Source: Lacimicrobium alkaliphilum
GTDB lineage: Bacteria; Pseudomonadota; Gammaproteobacteria; Enterobacterales; Alteromonadaceae
Assembly: GCF_001466725.1 (NCBI RefSeq)
Contig: NZ_CP013650.1
Span: 1,116,001-1,180,000, forward strand
Reading direction: 5' to 3'
DNA length: 64,000 nt
Shown: positions 36,207-46,058 of the stretch, in pieces
Position numbering within the stretch: position 1 is the stretch's first letter
How the letters are laid out: each line of letters opens with the position of its first letter
Program-made: the position numbers and the translations under genes
The notes under the pieces: model-generated
The model's input: only the letters and a program-made list of their open reading frames with translations
Databases searched by the model: none
What the model was told of the DNA's origin: nothing

Positions 36207-36968
36207 ATGTATCAGTCATTACTTGAGCCTATTAACGCCTTTTTGCACTGTCCAACGCCTGAACCTTGGATGGAGCAGGCAAGCCAGCCGGAAAATCTGC
36301 CGACTCTGCTGATCGATCATGCCAATTGTGAGCTTAAGGCGGCGCAAACGGCCATGTGGCTGATGCGTACCTATGCACTGGATCATGCCGGCAGTGAGGC
36401 GTTGTTGGCCTGGCTTAAGCCTTATGAGGACTATGTGTACCGGGGCATTGGCACCGCTGACTTTGAAAAAGTACGCTTATCTAAGAAACTGATCGGCAAG
36501 TCGGATTTTGAATTAGGGGATGAGCTCATCGATAAGATGGTGTTGCTGATCAAAGAAGAGTTGCATCATTTTCAGCAGGTAGTGGAGATACTTAAAGCGC
36601 GTGATATTGACTACGTAAACTTAAGTGCGTCCCGCTATGCCAAAGGATTGATGCAGAAGGTGCGCAGCCATGAGCCAGCTAAACTGGCAGATAAGCTGAT
36701 CTGTGGGGCTTATATCGAGGCCCGCTCCTGTGAGCGATTTGCCGCGCTGGTGCCTTATGTGGATAACAGCCTTGGGGAGTTTTATCTGTCTTTGCTGCGC
36801 TCTGAGGCCCGGCATTTTCAGGATTATCTGAGTCTGGCTGAAAAAGTCACAGGCGGGAATATCAGCGAGCGGGTGCAGCTATTGGGCGAAACCGAAGCGC
36901 AGCTGATTTCATCCCCGGATCCGCAATTGCGTTTTCACAGCGGTGTGCCCTTGAGTTCAGTGGACTGA
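36207..36968 (+). CDS. miaE: tRNA 2-methylthio-isopentenyladenosine hydroxylase
   Basis: Hydroxylates ms2i6A37 in tRNA to ms2io6A, using a ferritin-like di-iron centre. The 253-residue protein from the ATG at 36207 starts MYQSLLEPINAFL. Iron-ligand motifs are visible in order: DHANCELKAAQ, KEELHHFQQV, YIEARSCERF and SEARHFQDYL. An alternative TTG at 36186 is less likely because the family starts at this position. It ends convergently with lpxH, their reading frames overlapping by 34 bp. Confidence 0.92.
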   Translation: MYQSLLEPINAFLHCPTPEPWMEQASQPENLPTLLIDHANCELKAAQTAMWLMRTYALDHAGSEALLAWLKPYEDYVYRGIGTADFEKVRLSKKLIGKSDFELGDELIDKMVLLIKEELHHFQQVVEILKARDIDYVNLSASRYAKGLMQKVRSHEPAKLADKLICGAYIEARSCERFAALVPYVDNSLGEFYLSLLRSEARHFQDYLSLAEKVTGGNISERVQLLGETEAQLISSPDPQLRFHSGVPLSSVD

Positions 36969-37660
36969 GGCGTAACCCTCAGCACACTGCTCTGACTGTA
37001 CCAGTCACCCAGTACAATGCGCTGCGCCTGTTTATCACCGAGCTGAAACTTATGTATCGCAGGCCTGTGAGTATGGCCGTGGATCAGTTTGCTGACGCCG
37101 GCTTCTGTCATCACCCTGTCGACTTCAGAAGGGGTCACATCCATAATCTGTTCGCTGCTGTTCTTCTGATGTAACGCACTGGTTTTTCTGGCGTTTTGAG
37201 CCACTCTTCGGCGATACCACAGTGGTAGTGCAAGCATCAGTTTAGGCCACCACCAACCGCGGGACTTTTTACGAAAGGCCATGTATTTATGGTCCCGGGT
37301 ACAGAGGCTGTCACCATGCATAATCAGCACTTTTTCACCGTACAGATCGATCACCTGCTTTTCCGGCAGCAACTGAATACCGGTCTCCCCGGCAAACTTT
37401 TTACCAATCAGAAAGTCACGGTTGCCGTGAATAAAGTAAACCGGTACACCGCTATTCGTCAGGGTTCTGAAGGCTTGTTTGATATGTTGGTTAAAGTGGC
37501 AGGTATCATCATCACCAATCCAGGCTTCAAACAGATCGCCGAGCACATAAAGGGCTGCGGCGTCCCTGGCCTGACTTGACATAAAGGTATCAAACGCCGC
37601 AGTGATATCGGGCCTGTCTTCACTCAGATGCAGATCGGCGATAAACAGGGTGGGTTGCAT
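36935..37660 (-). CDS. lpxH: UDP-2,3-diacylglucosamine diphosphatase
   Basis: Hydrolyses UDP-diacylglucosamine to lipid X in lipid A synthesis. From the ATG at 37660 it has 241 residues, starting MQPTLFIADLHLSED. Metal-binding motifs of the calcineurin-like phosphoesterase fold are present: ADLHLS, GDLFEAWIGDD, HGNRDFLIG, IMHGDSLCT and HGHTHRPAI. A TTG at 37684 would overlap the end of ppiB and adds no conserved residues. It follows ppiB by 7 nt and is probably co-transcribed; the ppiB-lpxH pair also occurs in enterics. Confidence 0.95.
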   Translation of the reverse strand: MQPTLFIADLHLSEDRPDITAAFDTFMSSQARDAAALYVLGDLFEAWIGDDDTCHFNQHIKQAFRTLTNSGVPVYFIHGNRDFLIGKKFAGETGIQLLPEKQVIDLYGEKVLIMHGDSLCTRDHKYMAFRKKSRGWWWPKLMLALPLWYRRRVAQNARKTSALHQKNSSEQIMDVTPSEVDRVMTEAGVSKLIHGHTHRPAIHKFQLGDKQAQRIVLGDWYSQSSVLRVTPQSTELKGTPL

Positions 37661-37667
37661 AGATAGG

Positions 37668-38165
37668 TTATTCGCTGATCTCAACAGATTGGATTACCAC
37701 TTCTTCGAGAGGAACGTCCTGGTGCATGCCTGAACTGCCAGTGTCGACTTTGCGGATTTTTTCTACCACGTCCATACCGCTGCTGACCTCGGCAAAGACA
37801 CAGTAGCCCCAGCCATCCATGCTTTCACCACGGAAATTAAGAAAGTTGTTATCCGCAATATTGATAAAAAACTGGCAGGTGGCGGAATGAGGGTCATTGG
37901 TCCGGGCCATCGCCACAGTCCCTTTGTTATTGGCCAGGCCATTATTGGCTTCGTTTTTAATTGGTGCCTTGGTTTCTTTCTGACGCATACCCGGCTCCAT
38001 GCCGCCACCCTGGATCATAAAACCGTCAATCACGCGATGGAAAATGGTGTTGTCATAAAAGCCTTCGCGAGCGTAACTCAGAAAGTTCTCAACAGTGGCT
38101 GGCGCCTTGTCGGCCAGCATGGTCAGTTCAATGGGACCGTAATTGGTATTGAGTGTTACCGTCAT
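37668..38165 (-). CDS. ppiB: Cytoplasmic peptidyl-prolyl cis-trans isomerase B
   Basis: A cyclophilin that speeds proline isomerisation in folding proteins. The 165-residue chain has no signal peptide and covers the whole cyclophilin domain: [50 protein letters not shown] and the final GMDVVEKI. It is next to lpxH, and cysS lies divergently beyond an unusual repeat, matching the enteric cysS/ppiB/lpxH order. Confidence 0.94.
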   Translation of the reverse strand: MTVTLNTNYGPIELTMLADKAPATVENFLSYAREGFYDNTIFHRVIDGFMIQGGGMEPGMRQKETKAPIKNEANNGLANNKGTVAMARTNDPHSATCQFFINIADNNFLNFRGESMDGWGYCVFAEVSSGMDVVEKIRKVDTGSSGMHQDVPLEEVVIQSVEISE

Positions 38166-38198
38166 GATGATGTCCTGATTGTGAAAAAATAGGGTGAA

Positions 38199-38468
38199 AG
38201 AGCACCATATGGTTTAAAAAACGAACACCAGAGCTGCCTGAAAAAGCCTCAATCAAGGCGTGGTTGCGCAGGAATAGTGGTGCTCTTTTAAGCAATCAGA
38301 ACGCAGAGTGAGGCTTTTTCAGGCGCTCCCTGCGGGCGAGGCTCAAAAAAACGCGCATCCGGCGGCAAATTTTCTTGATTTAGACCCACTAAACCTTCAA
38401 AAATTTGCCTTGCCTGCGCGCTTTTTGAACTCTCGCTGATGTTGTTTATTTAAACCATATTGTGCTCT
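38199..38468. mobile_element. MITE-like 270-bp element with terminal inverted repeats
   Basis: AGAGCACCATATGGTTTAAA at 38199-38218 is repeated inverted at 38449-38468 with one mismatch. Inside, GCCTGAAAAAGCCTCA (38236 onward) is inverted at TGAGGCTTTTTCAGGC (from 38310). A second long stem joins GCGCGCATCC...GGCAAATTTT and AAAATTTGCC...TGCGCGC. A third partial copy, AGTGGTGCTCTTTTA, lies near 38277. No coding frame is present, and a clear target-site duplication was not seen. It lies between the divergent ppiB and cysS. The alternative is a folded RNA or DNA repeat without mobility. Confidence 0.6.
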
Positions 38469-38601
38469 ATTGTATCCCAAAGCCGTGGCTCAGGGAATGA
38501 TCTGTCTTTTCAGGATGGAAACGGGATGCAGCGGCAGGGCCCTTAGGGTAAAATTCGCGCCTTAATCACGTCATTTATGATTTATTCTCAAGGATTTACC
38601 T

Positions 38602-39981
38602 ATGCTGCACATTTTCAACACCCTGACTCGCCGAAAAGAGCGCTTCAAACCTTTGCAGGAAGGCAAGGTGGGGTTGTATGTGTGCGGTATTACGGTGTAT
38701 GACCTTTGCCATATGGGCCACGCCCGTACCTACCTGAGTTTTGATATGATGGTGCGATACTTAAGGCACTCAGGCTATGAAGTGAATTATGTCCGCAATA
38801 TTACCGATGTGGATGACAAGATTATCAGGCGGGCACAGGAGAATCAGGAAGCCTTTACTAACCTGATTGACCGTACTATTGCCGATATGCATCAGGATTT
38901 TGATGCCATTGGTTTGTTGCCGGCGGATATTGAGCCCCGTGTGACGACCCATATGGATGAGATCATTGATGTGATCCGGCGTCTGGTGGAAAAAGGCCAT
39001 GCTTATCAAAGTAACAGTGGTGATGTGCTGTTTGATGTCAGTACTTTCGAGCGCTACGGCAAACTCAGTGGCCAGGATCTCGAGCAGTTGCAGGCGGGCT
39101 CCAGAGTGGAGGTCAGTACCGATAAGACCGATCCGCTGGATTTTGTGTTGTGGAAATCCGCCAAGCCTGGTGAGCCAAGCTGGGACTCGCCCTGGGGTAA
39201 AGGCCGGCCGGGCTGGCATATCGAATGTTCGGCCATGAACCACAAGCATCTGGGGGAGCATTTTGATATCCACGGTGGCGGCTCCGATTTGATTTTCCCA
39301 CACCATGAGAATGAAGTGGCCCAGTCCTGCTGTGCCTTTGACACTCCCTATGTGAATTACTGGGTGCATACCGGCATGGTGCAGGTCAATGAGGAGAAGA
39401 TGTCCAAGTCACTGGGCAATTTCTTTACCCTGCGCGATGTGCTCAAAGAGTACGATGCACAAACCCTGCGTTATTTTCTGCTCAGCGCCCATTACCGCAG
39501 TCAGTTAAATTACTCAGAGGAGAATATCCATCAGGCCAGAGCCTCACTGGAGCGCTTATATACGGCACTGCGGGGAGTGAATCCGGATAACAGTGTCGAT
39601 GCAGGTTATGGTGGTTATCAGGCGCGCTTTAATCAGGCCATGGATGATGATTTTAATACCCCTGAAGCCTACTCGGTACTGTTTGATCTGGCCCGGGATA
39701 TTAATAAAGCCGAAGCCGGTGAAGCGGCTAAGCTGGCGTCAGTATTAATCCGCCTTGGCGGTGTGCTGGGGCTGTTACAGCAATCACCGGAGCAATTCCT
39801 GCAGGGAACGGGTAGTGATGACCAGGCGGATGTGGCAGAGATCGAGCGCCTTATACAGGTGCGCGCCGATGCCCGTAAAAACAAAGACTGGGCGGCAGCC
39901 GATGCGGCTCGTGATGCTCTTACGGCCATGGGGATTGAGCTGGAAGACGGCCCGCAAGGCACCAGCTGGCGGCGTAAGTAA
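38602..39981 (+). CDS. cysS: Cysteinyl-tRNA synthetase
   Basis: Charges tRNA-Cys. The 459-residue class I synthetase has the zinc-site cysteine in YVCGITVYD (C28), the HIGH-type motif HMGH (37-40), the second zinc region [12 protein letters not shown], and KMSKS at 266-270. The C-terminal anticodon-binding region is complete. The 5' flank holds the MITE-like element, leaving about 133 bp for a promoter. No T-box is visible. Confidence 0.96.
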   Translation: MLHIFNTLTRRKERFKPLQEGKVGLYVCGITVYDLCHMGHARTYLSFDMMVRYLRHSGYEVNYVRNITDVDDKIIRRAQENQEAFTNLIDRTIADMHQDFDAIGLLPADIEPRVTTHMDEIIDVIRRLVEKGHAYQSNSGDVLFDVSTFERYGKLSGQDLEQLQAGSRVEVSTDKTDPLDFVLWKSAKPGEPSWDSPWGKGRPGWHIECSAMNHKHLGEHFDIHGGGSDLIFPHHENEVAQSCCAFDTPYVNYWVHTGMVQVNEEKMSKSLGNFFTLRDVLKEYDAQTLRYFLLSAHYRSQLNYSEENIHQARASLERLYTALRGVNPDNSVDAGYGGYQARFNQAMDDDFNTPEAYSVLFDLARDINKAEAGEAAKLASVLIRLGGVLGLLQQSPEQFLQGTGSDDQADVAEIERLIQVRADARKNKDWAAADAARDALTAMGIELEDGPQGTSWRRK

Positions 39982-39995
39982 TTCGGCTCCACGAA

Positions 39996-40279
39996 CTAAA
40001 AGCATGACCACAGAGGGCACGGAGGATGGAAGGGTTAAACGCTTTGCTCCTTTTCGTGCCTTTCGTGGTCAAAAGCTTTTAAACCACCACAGGACCAAAG
40101 TGTCGGGAACACGTGGAACAGCCGAAGGCTGGCTTGCGTAGCGCAGGACAGAGCGAAGTAAAAGCACGAACCCGGTTGAGAAAGACAAGACCAACTACAG
40201 AGGCACAGAGAACACGGAGGTATTAATGGTTTAATCCCCTTTACCTCTCTGTGTTCTCTGTGCCTCTGTGGTTAAATTC
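39996..40279. repeat. Mosaic of intergenic palindromic modules, cluster 5
   Basis: GACCACAGAGGGCACGGAGG near 40006 is followed by GGTTAAACGCTTTGCTCC near 40033, a third copy of the phrase at 1717 and (inverted) 7812, and by TTCGTGCCTTTCGTGGTC. GCGTAGCGCAGGACAGAGCG lies near 40135. A long hairpin joins CTACAGAGGCACAGAGAAC (from 40195) and CTCTGTGTTCTCTGTGCC (from 40247). The cluster lies between the convergent cysS and PQQ-type genes and could fold as a strong two-way stop. Confidence 0.87.
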
Positions 40280-40285
40280 TTTTAG

Positions 40286-41422
40286 TTACAATGGGTTAGA
40301 AGGTATCAGGCGTAATATCTGGCCGTCAGGATGGTCGGTGAGCAGGTAAACGGCGCCGTCCGGACCCTGGCGCACATCACGCACACGCTGGCCGATGTCG
40401 ATACGTTCCTCATGGGTGACCTTGTTGTCATCGCCGAGCTCCAGTCTGACCAACTGGCGAAATTTCAGTGAGCCTACTAACAGATTGCCCTGCCAGTCGC
40501 TGAAGGTTTTGGCAGTGTAAAAGGTCATGCCACTGGGCGCGATAGAGGGCACCCAGTAATGCAGTGGCTGCTCCATTCCGGATTTTTTGGTGTCGCCAAT
40601 TTCACCACCACCATACTCTTCGCCATAGGTGATCTCTGGCCAGCCATAGTTCTTCGTCGCTTCGGCGATATTAATTTCATCACCGCCCTGGGGACCATGC
40701 TCGTGGGTCCAGAGTTCGCCAGTTTGCGGATGCAGCGTCGCACCCTGAATATTGCGATGACCGTAAGACCAGATATCTGACAGTGCCTTGTCATTATCGG
40801 TATAGGGATTGTCTTTTGGGATATCACCATTTGGCAGTACACGTACTACTTTGCCATAGTGGCTATCAAGCTCCTGCGCGCCCTGACGCTGTGAACCGCG
40901 ATCCCCTAAGGTAATAAACAATGCACCTTCACGGTCAAATACCAGACGACTGCCAAAATGATGGCCGGTATCAATTTTAGGCCTGGCACTGAAAATAACC
41001 TGCAATTCGCTCAGGCCCTGCTCTTCTAAAATCGCGCTGGCAACGGCAGTGCTGCTTTTCTCGCTGCCGGAAACCGGTTCGCTGAAGCTGAAATAAATAC
41101 GCTGGTTCTCGCTGAACATAGGATCGATGGTAACATCCAGCAGACCGCCCTGATTTTTTACCAGAATCTCCGGTAAGCCGTTTAACGGCTCTGATTTATT
41201 GCCATCGGCATCGACAATTCTGAGTTTACCGGTTCGTTCGGTGACCAGCATACGGCCATCAGGCAAAAAGGTCATCCCCCAGGGATGCTGCAGCCCGGAA
41301 GTCACGACTTCCACCTTAATACTGGCCTGTTCACTGTCAATTTGCGCCGGGGTGTTGGCGCACGCTGCAGAGCTCAGGCAAAGGGTTAAACTGGCAAAGA
41401 GTAGCGCTAGGTTACGGGTCAT
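40286..41422 (-). CDS. PQQ-dependent sugar dehydrogenase family protein
   Basis: A 378-residue periplasmic protein of the soluble aldose dehydrogenase (YliI/Asd-type) beta-propeller family. The N-terminus is a signal sequence with CLSSAAC, which may be cleaved or lipid-modified. Family motifs include LQHPWGMTFLPDGRMLVTER, HHFGSRLVFDREG, GHRNIQGATLHP, WTHEHGPQGGDEIN and NYGWPEITYGEEY. Related enzymes oxidise aldose sugars with PQQ and pass electrons to the respiratory chain; the substrate here is unknown and the PQQ synthesis genes are not in view. It is transcribed alone. Confidence 0.87.
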   Translation of the reverse strand: MTRNLALLFASLTLCLSSAACANTPAQIDSEQASIKVEVVTSGLQHPWGMTFLPDGRMLVTERTGKLRIVDADGNKSEPLNGLPEILVKNQGGLLDVTIDPMFSENQRIYFSFSEPVSGSEKSSTAVASAILEEQGLSELQVIFSARPKIDTGHHFGSRLVFDREGALFITLGDRGSQRQGAQELDSHYGKVVRVLPNGDIPKDNPYTDNDKALSDIWSYGHRNIQGATLHPQTGELWTHEHGPQGGDEINIAEATKNYGWPEITYGEEYGGGEIGDTKKSGMEQPLHYWVPSIAPSGMTFYTAKTFSDWQGNLLVGSLKFRQLVRLELGDDNKVTHEERIDIGQRVRDVRQGPDGAVYLLTDHPDGQILRLIPSNPL

Positions 41423-41524
41423 CTCGATTCCTTCAGGTTTTTAGTACTCTACTATGCTAGTGGAAAAAGCTAAGCTTTTCCCGCACTTGAGCGATTTTTG
41501 GCGCTATTTGAGCGAATCGGTTCT

Positions 41525-43252
41525 CTACAAGGCAAAGCTGATTTTCAGCAAACTCAGTACCACAACCGTATAGAGGATAGATACCGGCAGGCCGACGCGC
41601 ACGAAATGAGAAAGTTTGTAATTGGCGGCGCTGAATACCAGCAGATTGGTCTGATAACCCCAGGGGGAAATAAAACTGGCGCTGGCTGCAAAGGCCACCG
41701 CCAGAGCAAAAGGCAGTACCGGCGCATCCAGCATTTGTACCAGCCCCCAGGCGAAAGGAAACATCAGCGCGGCAGCGGCATTGTTGGTGACCAGCTCGGT
41801 AAGCAGTAAGGTCAGCAAATAGATCGCCACCAGGGCCACAAAGGGACTGCTGCCTTCGAGTAACGGAAAGACCAGATCATTAATACTGGCAATCAGTCCT
41901 GATTGCTCCAGCGCGCCGGCCAGACCCAGTGCGCCGACTATCACCATAATCAGATTGACCGGCAAGTGACGCTTTAATTCGGCACCATTGCTGATACCGG
42001 TAAACACCAGCAGGGCCAATAAAAATACCAGACCGGTGGCCAGCGACACCACATTAGTGGCACTGAGCAGTACCGTTAACAGAAAACCACCCAGGGTCAG
42101 GCGCTCCTGAACCGGACTGAGTTTTTTCGGCAGGCTGTGCTCGGTGAGAATAAAGAAATTCTTTGACAGATTATTGCGGCTGTCAAAATCCGGTCCGGTG
42201 GCAAGCAACAGGTTATCACCGGACTGTAGTCTGATATCACCGAGCTTACCGGAGAGGCTTTCACCGTCACGGCGAATGGCCACAACCGCGGCATCAAACA
42301 TGGCCCGGAACCCTACCTGCTTAAGGGTTTTGTCAATAAGCTTGGCGCGGTTGGAGATGACCACCTCGGTAAGATTTTCTCTGAGCAGGCCATTGGTTTC
42401 GGCAAATAGCGTCAGGCCGGGAATATGACTGAGGCTGTCTACCCGTTTGACATTGCCGCTGAAAATCAACTTGTCTCCGGCCTCGATAACGATTTCCGGT
42501 GTCACAGGTGTCAGCAGGTGGCCCTGGCGGATAATTTCTGCCAGATACAGCTCGGGCAGGTTACGCAGATGGTTTTCCTCAATGCTTTTACCAATCAGTG
42601 GTGAATCGGCATCCACCTTAGCTTCAATAAAATACTCTTTGTAATCCGCCTGTTTGATTTTGATATCCGGCAGCAGAGGCGACATCAGAAACAACAACAA
42701 GCCGCAGGCCAGGCCCGCGACCAGGCCATACAGAGTAAAATCCAGGAAGGCAAAGCCAGGGTGACCTTGCTCTACCAGGAAACTGTCCACAATCAGGTTG
42801 GTAGAGGTACCGATTAAGGTTACCGTACCACCGAGGATGGCAGAATAAGACAAAGGAATAAGTAACTTTGAGGCCGGATGGAACTGATTCTGGGTGACCG
42901 GACTGATCAGGCTGGCAACAATGGCGGTGTTGTTCAGCAACGCTGAACTTGTGAAGGTGAGCCCGAACAAACGCCAGTAACTGCTGGTATAGCTGGCATT
43001 AATAAGTTTCCTGCCAAGCAGCTTCAGCAATGAGGTCTTATCGATGGCGTTGCTGATAAGCAGCAGCAGTACCAGAGTGATCAGCCCCTGATTGGTAAAC
43101 CCGTGTGACAATTGCAACAGGGATAGCTGACCGCTAGCCAACAGTGCCAGCATCGCCATGGAAAAAATCGCCGCCGGGCGCTTATCGGTAAAGATAAGCG
43201 CCGCGATGGTGGCAATAAAAATCCCTGCAACCAGTAGCTGGTTTATGTCCAT
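41525..43252 (-). CDS. SLC13-type permease with TrkA-C domains, probable sulfate carrier
   Basis: A 575-residue membrane protein with two clusters of helices and two soluble RCK/TrkA-C domains between them (about 200-370; GKSIEENHLRNLPELYLAEI, then KLGDIRLQSGDNLLLATG). The membrane parts show divalent-anion transporter signatures such as NNTAIVASLISPV and GTVTLIGTSTNLIV, repeated as VTNNAAAALMFPFAW. Because it follows cysN by 10 nt at the end of the cysDCQN operon, it is probably a sodium-coupled sulfate importer. The substrate is inferred from context, not from sequence. Confidence 0.85.
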   Translation of the reverse strand: MDINQLLVAGIFIATIAALIFTDKRPAAIFSMAMLALLASGQLSLLQLSHGFTNQGLITLVLLLLISNAIDKTSLLKLLGRKLINASYTSSYWRLFGLTFTSSALLNNTAIVASLISPVTQNQFHPASKLLIPLSYSAILGGTVTLIGTSTNLIVDSFLVEQGHPGFAFLDFTLYGLVAGLACGLLLFLMSPLLPDIKIKQADYKEYFIEAKVDADSPLIGKSIEENHLRNLPELYLAEIIRQGHLLTPVTPEIVIEAGDKLIFSGNVKRVDSLSHIPGLTLFAETNGLLRENLTEVVISNRAKLIDKTLKQVGFRAMFDAAVVAIRRDGESLSGKLGDIRLQSGDNLLLATGPDFDSRNNLSKNFFILTEHSLPKKLSPVQERLTLGGFLLTVLLSATNVVSLATGLVFLLALLVFTGISNGAELKRHLPVNLIMVIVGALGLAGALEQSGLIASINDLVFPLLEGSSPFVALVAIYLLTLLLTELVTNNAAAALMFPFAWGLVQMLDAPVLPFALAVAFAASASFISPWGYQTNLLVFSAANYKLSHFVRVGLPVSILYTVVVLSLLKISFAL

Positions 43253-43262
43253 CTAATTCAAC

Positions 43263-44678
43263 TCAGAGTTTGCTGATATCCAGCGCCTGCCAATGGGGGA
43301 AATGTTTACGTACCAGGGCATTAAATTCCAGTTCGAATTCGGAATAAGCCTGATTATTTTCCTTCTCTGCGGATTTGTCAGCTTCGATAATCATGCCGGC
43401 ACCGACTGTACCATTGGTCAGACGATCGATAATGATAAAGGCGCCGGTTTTGCGGTTACGCTGGTAAGGGTCGCAGGCCACAGGCTGAGTCAGTTTGATG
43501 CTGCCAACGGCAATCTCATTCAGATTCAGGTGCAGCAGATCCTTTTTCTCCATGGTATTGACGTCGATCTGATAATCCAGACGTTGCACGGAGCCGGTCA
43601 CTGACTTAGTGGCAAACTTAAACTCATATTGTTTGTTCGGCATCAGCGGATCTTCCGCCATCCACACTAAATGGGTCTTGTAGGCTGCGCTGTGCAGTGG
43701 CAGGTTATCGCTTTTGACAATCATATCACCACGGGAGATATCAATTTCATCATTCAGCGTCAGGGTCACTGCCTGTGGGGCATAACCGATGTTCTGCTCA
43801 CCTTCGAAGGTGACAATCTGTTTGATGGTAGAGGTTTTGCCCGAGGGCAGGGCGGTGATCTCGTCACCCGGCTTGATCTGACCGGAAACAATAGTGCCGG
43901 CAAAACCACGGAAATTCAGATCCGGGCGGTTGACGTATTGTACAGGGAAGCGGAAATCCCGCTGCATCTCGTCTTTGTGGACTTCAATATTTTCCAGCAA
44001 TTGCATCAGAGTCTCACCCTGATACCAGGACATACTGTCGCTGCGGTTGACCACATTGTCGCCCTTGAGGGCAGAGATGGGTACAAAGCGAATATCAGGA
44101 ATAGTCAGTTGCTTGGCAAACTGCAGATAGTCTTCACGGATCTTGTCATACACTGCCTGGTCATAATCCATCAGATCCATTTTATTGACAGCCACAATCA
44201 CATGCTTGATACCCAGCAATGAAGCCAGGAAAGAGTGGCGGCGTGTCTGAACCTTAACGCCGCCCCTGGCATCCACCATCACGATGGCCAGATCGCAGGT
44301 GGAAGCACCAGTCACCATGTTCCGGGTGTACTGCTCATGGCCGGGGGTGTCGGCGATAATAAATTTACGCTTGTCAGTGGAAAAGTAGCGGTAGGCTACA
44401 TCGATAGTGATGCCTTGTTCACGCTCTGATTGCAGGCCATCCACCAGCAATGCCAGATCCACCTCTTCACCCGTAGTGCCGACTTTCTTGCTGTCTTTAC
44501 TGATGGCGGCCAGTTGATCTTCATAAATCATCTTGGAGTCGTGCAGCAGCCGTCCAATCAGGGTGCTTTTACCATCATCCACACTGCCGCAGGTCAAAAA
44601 GCGCAGCAGATCTTTGCGTTCATGTTGCTCAAGGTAACTGAGAATGTCCTTTTCGAGGAGATCATTTTGGCTATTCAT
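43263..44678 (-). CDS. cysN: Sulfate adenylyltransferase subunit 1 (GTPase)
   Basis: The GTPase subunit that couples GTP hydrolysis to the formation of adenosine 5'-phosphosulfate by CysD. The 471-residue EF-Tu-like protein has G1 [12 protein letters not shown] (31-42), [12 protein letters not shown] and NKMDLMDY, then two beta-barrel domains. There is no fused APS kinase domain; cysC is separate. It follows cysQ by 1 bp. In E. coli cysN directly follows cysD; here cysC and cysQ come between. Confidence 0.95.
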   Translation of the reverse strand: MNSQNDLLEKDILSYLEQHERKDLLRFLTCGSVDDGKSTLIGRLLHDSKMIYEDQLAAISKDSKKVGTTGEEVDLALLVDGLQSEREQGITIDVAYRYFSTDKRKFIIADTPGHEQYTRNMVTGASTCDLAIVMVDARGGVKVQTRRHSFLASLLGIKHVIVAVNKMDLMDYDQAVYDKIREDYLQFAKQLTIPDIRFVPISALKGDNVVNRSDSMSWYQGETLMQLLENIEVHKDEMQRDFRFPVQYVNRPDLNFRGFAGTIVSGQIKPGDEITALPSGKTSTIKQIVTFEGEQNIGYAPQAVTLTLNDEIDISRGDMIVKSDNLPLHSAAYKTHLVWMAEDPLMPNKQYEFKFATKSVTGSVQRLDYQIDVNTMEKKDLLHLNLNEIAVGSIKLTQPVACDPYQRNRKTGAFIIIDRLTNGTVGAGMIIEADKSAEKENNQAYSEFELEFNALVRKHFPHWQALDISKL

Positions 44679-44679
44679 G

Positions 44680-45465
44680 TTAACAGCTCACTAGAAAATA
44701 AGGGTTTAACAGGGATTCTTTCTGGTTGTAGCGCAGCGGTGTGCGCTGCTCGCTCAGGGGTTTGTCGGCATCCAGCTCACAGACACTGCCACCGGCGGCA
44801 CGGACAACGGCATGGGCAGCCGCGGTATCCCATTCACAGGTAGGCCCAAGGCGCGGATAAAGGTGAGCCTTGCCCTGGGCCACAAGGCATAGCTTTAAGG
44901 AACTGCCCATGGCCACCAACTCGGTTTCGCCCGGTAACTGATCAAGCAGTGCCTGAATTTCAGGGCTTTGGTGAGAGCGGCTGCCAACCACTTTCCAGCA
45001 TTCACCGCTTTGGTGAGTGGCGGGTTTAAGTTCTTCGGTATTACCGGATTGGCTGAACCGGGCAAACTCGCCAACGACCCCTGAGTAGGTGGTATCGAGC
45101 ACCGGTGCGTACACCACACCTAATACCGGCTCACCATTTTCAATCAGGGCAATATTGACCGTGAACTCGCCATTTTTCTTGATAAACTCTTTGGTGCCAT
45201 CAAGGGGGTCCACCAGCCAGTATTGCTGCCACTGACGACGTTCCTGCCAGGGAATATCGGCGGATTCTTCTGATAAAATGGGCAGGTCTGATATGGCTTT
45301 CAGGCCGTCAACAATAATATGATGGGCGGCCAGATCCGCCTCGGTGAGCGGACTCTTGTCATCTTTGCTATAGATATCAAAATCTTTGGCATAAATCGCC
45401 ATAATGGCCTTGCCGGCTTGATGGGCAATGTCAGTCACCTGTTCAGCCAATTGCGCCTTACTCAT
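44680..45465 (-). CDS. cysQ: 3'(2'),5'-bisphosphate nucleotidase CysQ
   Basis: Removes the 3'-phosphate from 3'-phosphoadenosine 5'-phosphate, the by-product of PAPS reduction, and so prevents its build-up. The 261-residue inositol-phosphatase-fold protein has the metal motifs PILSEES (E66, E67), [12 protein letters not shown] (D86, D89) and [11 protein letters not shown]. It starts where cysC stops, sharing one base, and is followed by cysN after 1 bp, so coupling is tight. Its place inside the activation operon fits its function. Confidence 0.94.
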   Translation of the reverse strand: MSKAQLAEQVTDIAHQAGKAIMAIYAKDFDIYSKDDKSPLTEADLAAHHIIVDGLKAISDLPILSEESADIPWQERRQWQQYWLVDPLDGTKEFIKKNGEFTVNIALIENGEPVLGVVYAPVLDTTYSGVVGEFARFSQSGNTEELKPATHQSGECWKVVGSRSHQSPEIQALLDQLPGETELVAMGSSLKLCLVAQGKAHLYPRLGPTCEWDTAAAHAVVRAAGGSVCELDADKPLSEQRTPLRYNQKESLLNPYFLVSC

Positions 45466-46058
45466 TACAGATAGCCCTTCTCAGTCAGTGCAGCGATTAG
45501 CTTATCGGCAGATTGATCCGGTGTTTCGCCATCGAAGGTCAGATGCACTTCCGGTGACTCAGGAGTTTCATAAGCCGAATCAATACCGGTAAAGTGCTTG
45601 ATATCGCCTTGCCGGGCTTTTTGGTACAAGCCCTTGGGGTCGCGCTGCTCGCAGACTTCCAGGGGGGTATCCACAAAGACTTCGACAAACTCTCCGGCTT
45701 CGAGCAAATTGCGGCAGAACTTTCTGTCTGTTCTGAACGGCGAAATAAAGGCGGTAATCACTATCAGCCCTGCGTCTACAAACAACTTTGCCACTTCGCT
45801 GATACGGCGGATATTTTCCACTCTGTCTTTATCGGCAAAGCCCAGATCACCACAAAGGCCATGGCGGATATTGTCACCGTCGAGCAGATAGGTGTGCTTC
45901 CCGGATGCTGCCAGTTTTTGCTCCAGCACATTGGCGATAGTGGATTTACCCGAGCCGCTTAAGCCGGTCAGCCAGATTACAGCGGGCTTCTGATTTTTTT
46001 GCCGGGCGCGATCGGCTTTATTGGTTTTGTGTTCATGCCAGACGATATTGTCATTCAT
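45465..46058 (-). CDS. cysC: Adenylylsulfate kinase
   Basis: Phosphorylates APS to PAPS with ATP. The 197-residue protein has the P-loop [13 protein letters not shown] (about 31-43), the substrate loop [24 protein letters not shown] and the [20 protein letters not shown] region. Its start overlaps the cysD stop by one base. The order cysD-cysC-cysQ-cysN is transcribed from the minus strand. Confidence 0.95.
   Translation of the reverse strand: MNDNIVWHEHKTNKADRARQKNQKPAVIWLTGLSGSGKSTIANVLEQKLAASGKHTYLLDGDNIRHGLCGDLGFADKDRVENIRRISEVAKLFVDAGLIVITAFISPFRTDRKFCRNLLEAGEFVEVFVDTPLEVCEQRDPKGLYQKARQGDIKHFTGIDSAYETPESPEVHLTFDGETPDQSADKLIAALTEKGYL

Noticed and set aside
38199..38601. T-box or other riboswitch upstream of cysS
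   Set aside because: No T-box sequence or antiterminator was found, and the structure is a set of inverted repeats with terminal symmetry, more like a mobile repeat.
43671..44222. 183-codon reading frame opposite cysN
   Set aside because: It is antisense to a strongly conserved gene; the length follows from codon bias of cysN.
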